NCBI GenBank assembly: GCA_947644305.1
Contig: CANRYS010000012.1
Coordinates: forward strand, 1-64,000
DNA length: 64,000 nucleotides
Source of the DNA: an uncultured Roseburia sp.
GTDB taxonomy: Bacteria > Bacillota > Clostridia > Lachnospirales > Lachnospiraceae
Reading direction: 5' to 3'
Shown here: positions 61,874-64,000 of the stretch, piece by piece
Numbering within the stretch: the first letter of the stretch is position 1
How the letters are laid out: each line of letters begins with the position of its first letter
Translations under genes and position numbers: made by a program
Notes under the pieces: model-generated
The model's input: the letters and a program-made list of their open reading frames with translations, nothing else
The model's database searches: none
What the model was told of the DNA's origin: nothing

Positions 61874-62265
61874 CTAGACAGCTTCTTTTAGGGAATTATA
61901 GTATTGCTGCCGCTTGACCATCGAGGGAAGCCCTCCATTGGCAGAGCAGATCCTGCGATTATTCAAATAGCTGATGAAATATCTCCAGATGATTGTCTTG
62001 AGTTCATCTGCGGTCATTTTTCTGTGTTGTAACGATCATACAGCAACTCGGATTTCATTCTGGCTCACATGCGCTCACAGCGGGCGTTGTCATGGCATCT
62101 CCCTCCTGCGCTGTTCATACTTTGCTTTATGTTATATTTGCTGGCAACATCCCGGTATATCTGGCTAGAGTACTGACTCCCCCTGTCGCTGTGGATGATT
62201 GCTCCTCGGATACCCGGATTTGGTTTGACGACATTTTCTAGTGCTTGTACACATAATGGGCTTTC
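61874..62265 (-). pseudogene. IS3-family transposase remnant
   Basis: Minus-strand DDE (rve) transposase fragment. Reading from about 62265: ALENVV, IIHSDRGSQYSS (catalytic Asp region), SMNSAGGRCHDNARCERM. A TGA then replaces the usual Trp codon. After KSELLYDRYNTEK a frame shift leads into MTADELKTIIWRYFISYLNN and finally QQYYNSLKEAV at 61874. The 5' part and the orfA gene are missing. No intact inverted repeats were found. Confidence 0.85.
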
Positions 62266-62518
62266 ATAAATTAATTTGAAAATGATGCATAGGATGCAAT
62301 GCTTCCTGATTCGGAAAGCCATGTGTACAAAAAGAAGATTTCGATGAATTTGTCCCAAAAATCAAAGCGTCTAATTTAATCGTATTTGCGTCTCCGCTAC
62401 TATTATGACAATATCATCTAAACGAAAGGCATTTATAGAGCGATTCTATTTAAGCGTATGATTTGGGAAAAACATTTATGAATAAGACAATTTATGAATT
62501 TGATGGAGGTAATGCAAA

Positions 62519-62629
62519 ATGAAAACAATTTGTAAGATTGATTGCAGCGATGCGGTTTTAAAGGCAACTGTAAAGGATGTACAGAAACAAACGGACACCC
62601 TGGAAGACTGTTACCACATAAGGAGGTAA
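62519..62629 (+). CDS. possible 36-residue peptide
   Basis: ATG at 62519 with GGAGG upstream encodes a 36-residue peptide with three cysteines (C5, C9, C31). A 14-codon leader frame at 62478 overlaps its start (ATGA). A terminator follows at 62675. It could be a real small gene or an element remnant; I recognise no family. Confidence 0.35.
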   Translation: MKTICKIDCSDAVLKATVKDVQKQTDTLEDCYHIRR

Positions 62630-62674
62630 TTTAAAAGCATTATTGGAATAGAACTTATGGGATATAGCAAAGGC

Positions 62675-62719
62675 AAAGCCAGCATAAGAAGCGTTTCTGC
62701 TTCTTACGCTGGCTTTTTT
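62675..62719. terminator. long hairpin terminator
   Basis: AAAGCCAGCATAAGAAGC pairs with GCTTCTTACGCTGGCTTT with one mismatch, a 6-nt loop and six T on the right. Confidence 0.8.
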
Positions 62720-62848
62720 AATGTCAAAAATAAAATCGTACATTCGCAAAATAAAAAATCCTTTGCTACAATGCAAACAAAAATAATGTAAAGTTCAAAA
62801 TAGCATTTAGCGGTTGATGATATGCTTATCAAAGCAGACAACAACTAA

Positions 62849-63109
62849 TCGAGACATTTACATTACTTCGAACAATACCGCAAAGTGCTATACACTAATC
62901 TTCTGACAAGCTGCAAGCTAAATAGCTATCTTTCTGATATTGACGAACAGGCGGAAGACATGTTCTATCAGATGGTAAATCAGATTGCAAAGGCTGATGG
63001 TATATCCGAAGAACTAAAAGCCGTAAATCAAATGACGTGGGTGGTGAAAATGAATGATGCAAGAAACTGAGCAATGGAAATCGTAAATAGTGAGATTATT
63101 TACTCATAA
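62849..63109 (+). pseudogene. TnpV-type transposon protein remnant
   Basis: In-frame similarity to the C-terminal part of TnpV, a small protein found in clostridial mobile elements: RKVLYTNLLTSCKLNSYL, then ELKAVNQMTWVVKMNDARN. A TGA interrupts it near residue 74 before the final EIVNSEII-like segment. The N-terminal half is absent (a stop lies at 62846-62848). A 9-bp hairpin (63116-63147) follows. Confidence 0.65.
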
Positions 63110-63115
63110 CGAGGA

Positions 63116-63147
63116 ATGCGGCAGTTATTGTTACATAGCTGCCGCAT
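63116..63147. terminator. hairpin after the TnpV remnant
   Basis: ATGCGGCAG pairs with CTGCCGCAT over a 14-nt loop. No T-run, so function is unsure. Confidence 0.4.
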
Positions 63148-63200
63148 ATTCTCGCAATTACTACTTTTTGAGGATTTTGTAGAATTTTTATTTAATTCAT

Positions 63201-63229
63201 TGAAAGCAGACGTATTTTTGTATATAATA
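63201..63229 (+). promoter_or_regulatory. promoter of the right-edge gene
   Basis: TTGAAA (63201-63206), 17 nt, then a perfect TATAAT (63224-63229), about 80 nt before the ATG at 63308. Confidence 0.75.
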
Positions 63230-63307
63230 TAATTATATTCATGGATGATTAATCTTCGTTAACATGTCAGGCTGCTATTTGCAGCACTTATTAATGGAGG
63301 TGTAAAT

Positions 63308-64000
63308 ATGCGAAACAACGAAACTAAAGGAGCGACGATTGAAGCATTGGATGTAATGATTCAAAATGTCGCTCAAGGAGCGTCTGGCTTTTGGGTGGAG
63401 GATCACGAGGGTTGCGGTAATCCTAAGATTTTTCCTGAATTTGAAGAAGGCTTAAAGCGAGGACGATTGGTACAAAAGGAGCATTATTTGTGTCCGTGGA
63501 ATACTGCTGTTTTGTATGGCAAAGGTTATGGGAACATAAATACTGGTTGTTATTATAGCTGTTCCATTGACAAAGCTCGGTTTCTTTCGGAAAAGATGAT
63601 GAAAGATGTTCTTGCTCGATTCAGAAAACGTCTGTTGCAAGGGTCGTATGATTGCAAAGAAGATGTGTTGCCGCTGCTAACATCAAATGAAATCAACTAC
63701 ATTGAAAATGAAATCAAAAAGGCGAAGCGGGCAGAGGAAAGAAAACATAACGAAGAACGCAATGCCCGTTTGAAAAAAGCTGCCGCTTTGATTGCCCAAT
63801 ATCCGAATGAGAAGTCTTTACTTGCCACATATTATGGTGAACAGGATTGCGTAAGCAACGAAAATGGTATTGTGTTTTTTTCTCCTGATTCTCAAAAAGA
63901 TGTTGTCGGTGCGGAGAAAATGTCTTATGATGAATATCTTAGTGTACAGCTTGCGTCTTTGGGTTACGACTATCGTTCGGGCTTTGCCAATGGGTTCTTT
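63308..64000 (+). CDS. uncharacterised protein, truncated by the window end
   Basis: An open frame of 231 codons from an ATG at 63308 (GGAGG upstream) to the last base, with no stop. The first 110 residues hold several cysteines (in DHEGCGNP, HYLCPW and GCYYSCS) that could bind metal. A charged helical stretch follows (about 125-160, KKAKRAEERKHNEERNARLK), then a region with YYGEQDC and YDEYLSVQLASLGYDYRSG. I recognise no family. The strong promoter supports expression. Confidence 0.6.
   Translation, partial: MRNNETKGATIEALDVMIQNVAQGASGFWVEDHEGCGNPKIFPEFEEGLKRGRLVQKEHYLCPWNTAVLYGKGYGNINTGCYYSCSIDKARFLSEKMMKDVLARFRKRLLQGSYDCKEDVLPLLTSNEINYIENEIKKAKRAEERKHNEERNARLKKAAALIAQYPNEKSLLATYYGEQDCVSNENGIVFFSPDSQKDVVGAEKMSYDEYLSVQLASLGYDYRSGFANGFF

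Overview
The window is the replication-origin region of a low-GC Firmicute, most likely an anaerobic, plant-fibre-degrading member of Clostridia/Lachnospiraceae. This rests on the dnaA-dnaN-S4-recF-gyrB-gyrA block facing rpmH-rnpA-yidD-yidC-jag-mnmE-mnmG-rsmG-parA-parB, two-subunit Fe-S fumarase, a stand-alone PurO-type IMP cyclohydrolase, and a large set of secreted xylanolytic enzymes. Species cannot be named from the sequence alone.

Layout. 1-2.4 kb: a four-gene redox operon (2x[4Fe-4S] ferredoxin, NapH-like Fe-S membrane protein, CcdA, TlpA-like thioredoxin), with outward promoters at the left edge. 2.4-6.1 kb: tRNA-Ser, and the two fumarase subunits separated by a dus gene and small membrane or Cys-rich proteins. 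6.1-14.6 kb (leftward): gyrA, gyrB, recF, S4 protein, dnaN, dnaA. oriC is inferred in the dnaN-dnaA gap from a cluster of DnaA boxes. 14.7-23.9 kb (rightward): rpmH to parB and a DUF4446 gene, with two perfect parS sites flanking rsmG. Genes on both sides of oriC point away from it, as expected for leading-strand coding.

24-40.7 kb is mixed housekeeping: tRNA-Lys, an AI-2E-family permease, trmB, an HD-GYP phosphodiesterase abutting a D,D-carboxypeptidase, the two last steps of purine synthesis as separate enzymes, an HD phosphohydrolase with a small partner, a chemoreceptor, a guanine-deaminase-like enzyme, metK, and three small membrane or secreted proteins.

36.1 kb and 40.8-59.8 kb form a polysaccharide-degradation locus: three CE1-type esterases, a sugar-sensor/GGDEF fusion, GH2 beta-galactosidase, AraC regulator, GH115 alpha-glucuronidase, SGNH esterase, GH39 beta-xylosidase, a leucine-rich-repeat protein and a GH10 xylanase. 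The substrate is inferred to be acetylated or feruloylated glucuronoxylan. Nearly every secreted enzyme carries an extremely lysine-rich Ig-like (BIG2-type) module after its signal peptide and no sortase, SLH or dockerin signal. This points to a shared charge-based way of staying at the cell surface or on acidic xylan, and it is the most interesting feature of the window.

59.8-64 kb looks like a decayed mobile-element landing zone: a truncated DUF4097 gene, an IS3-family transposase remnant, a TnpV remnant, one unrecognised membrane protein, and an unrecognised gene that runs off the right edge.
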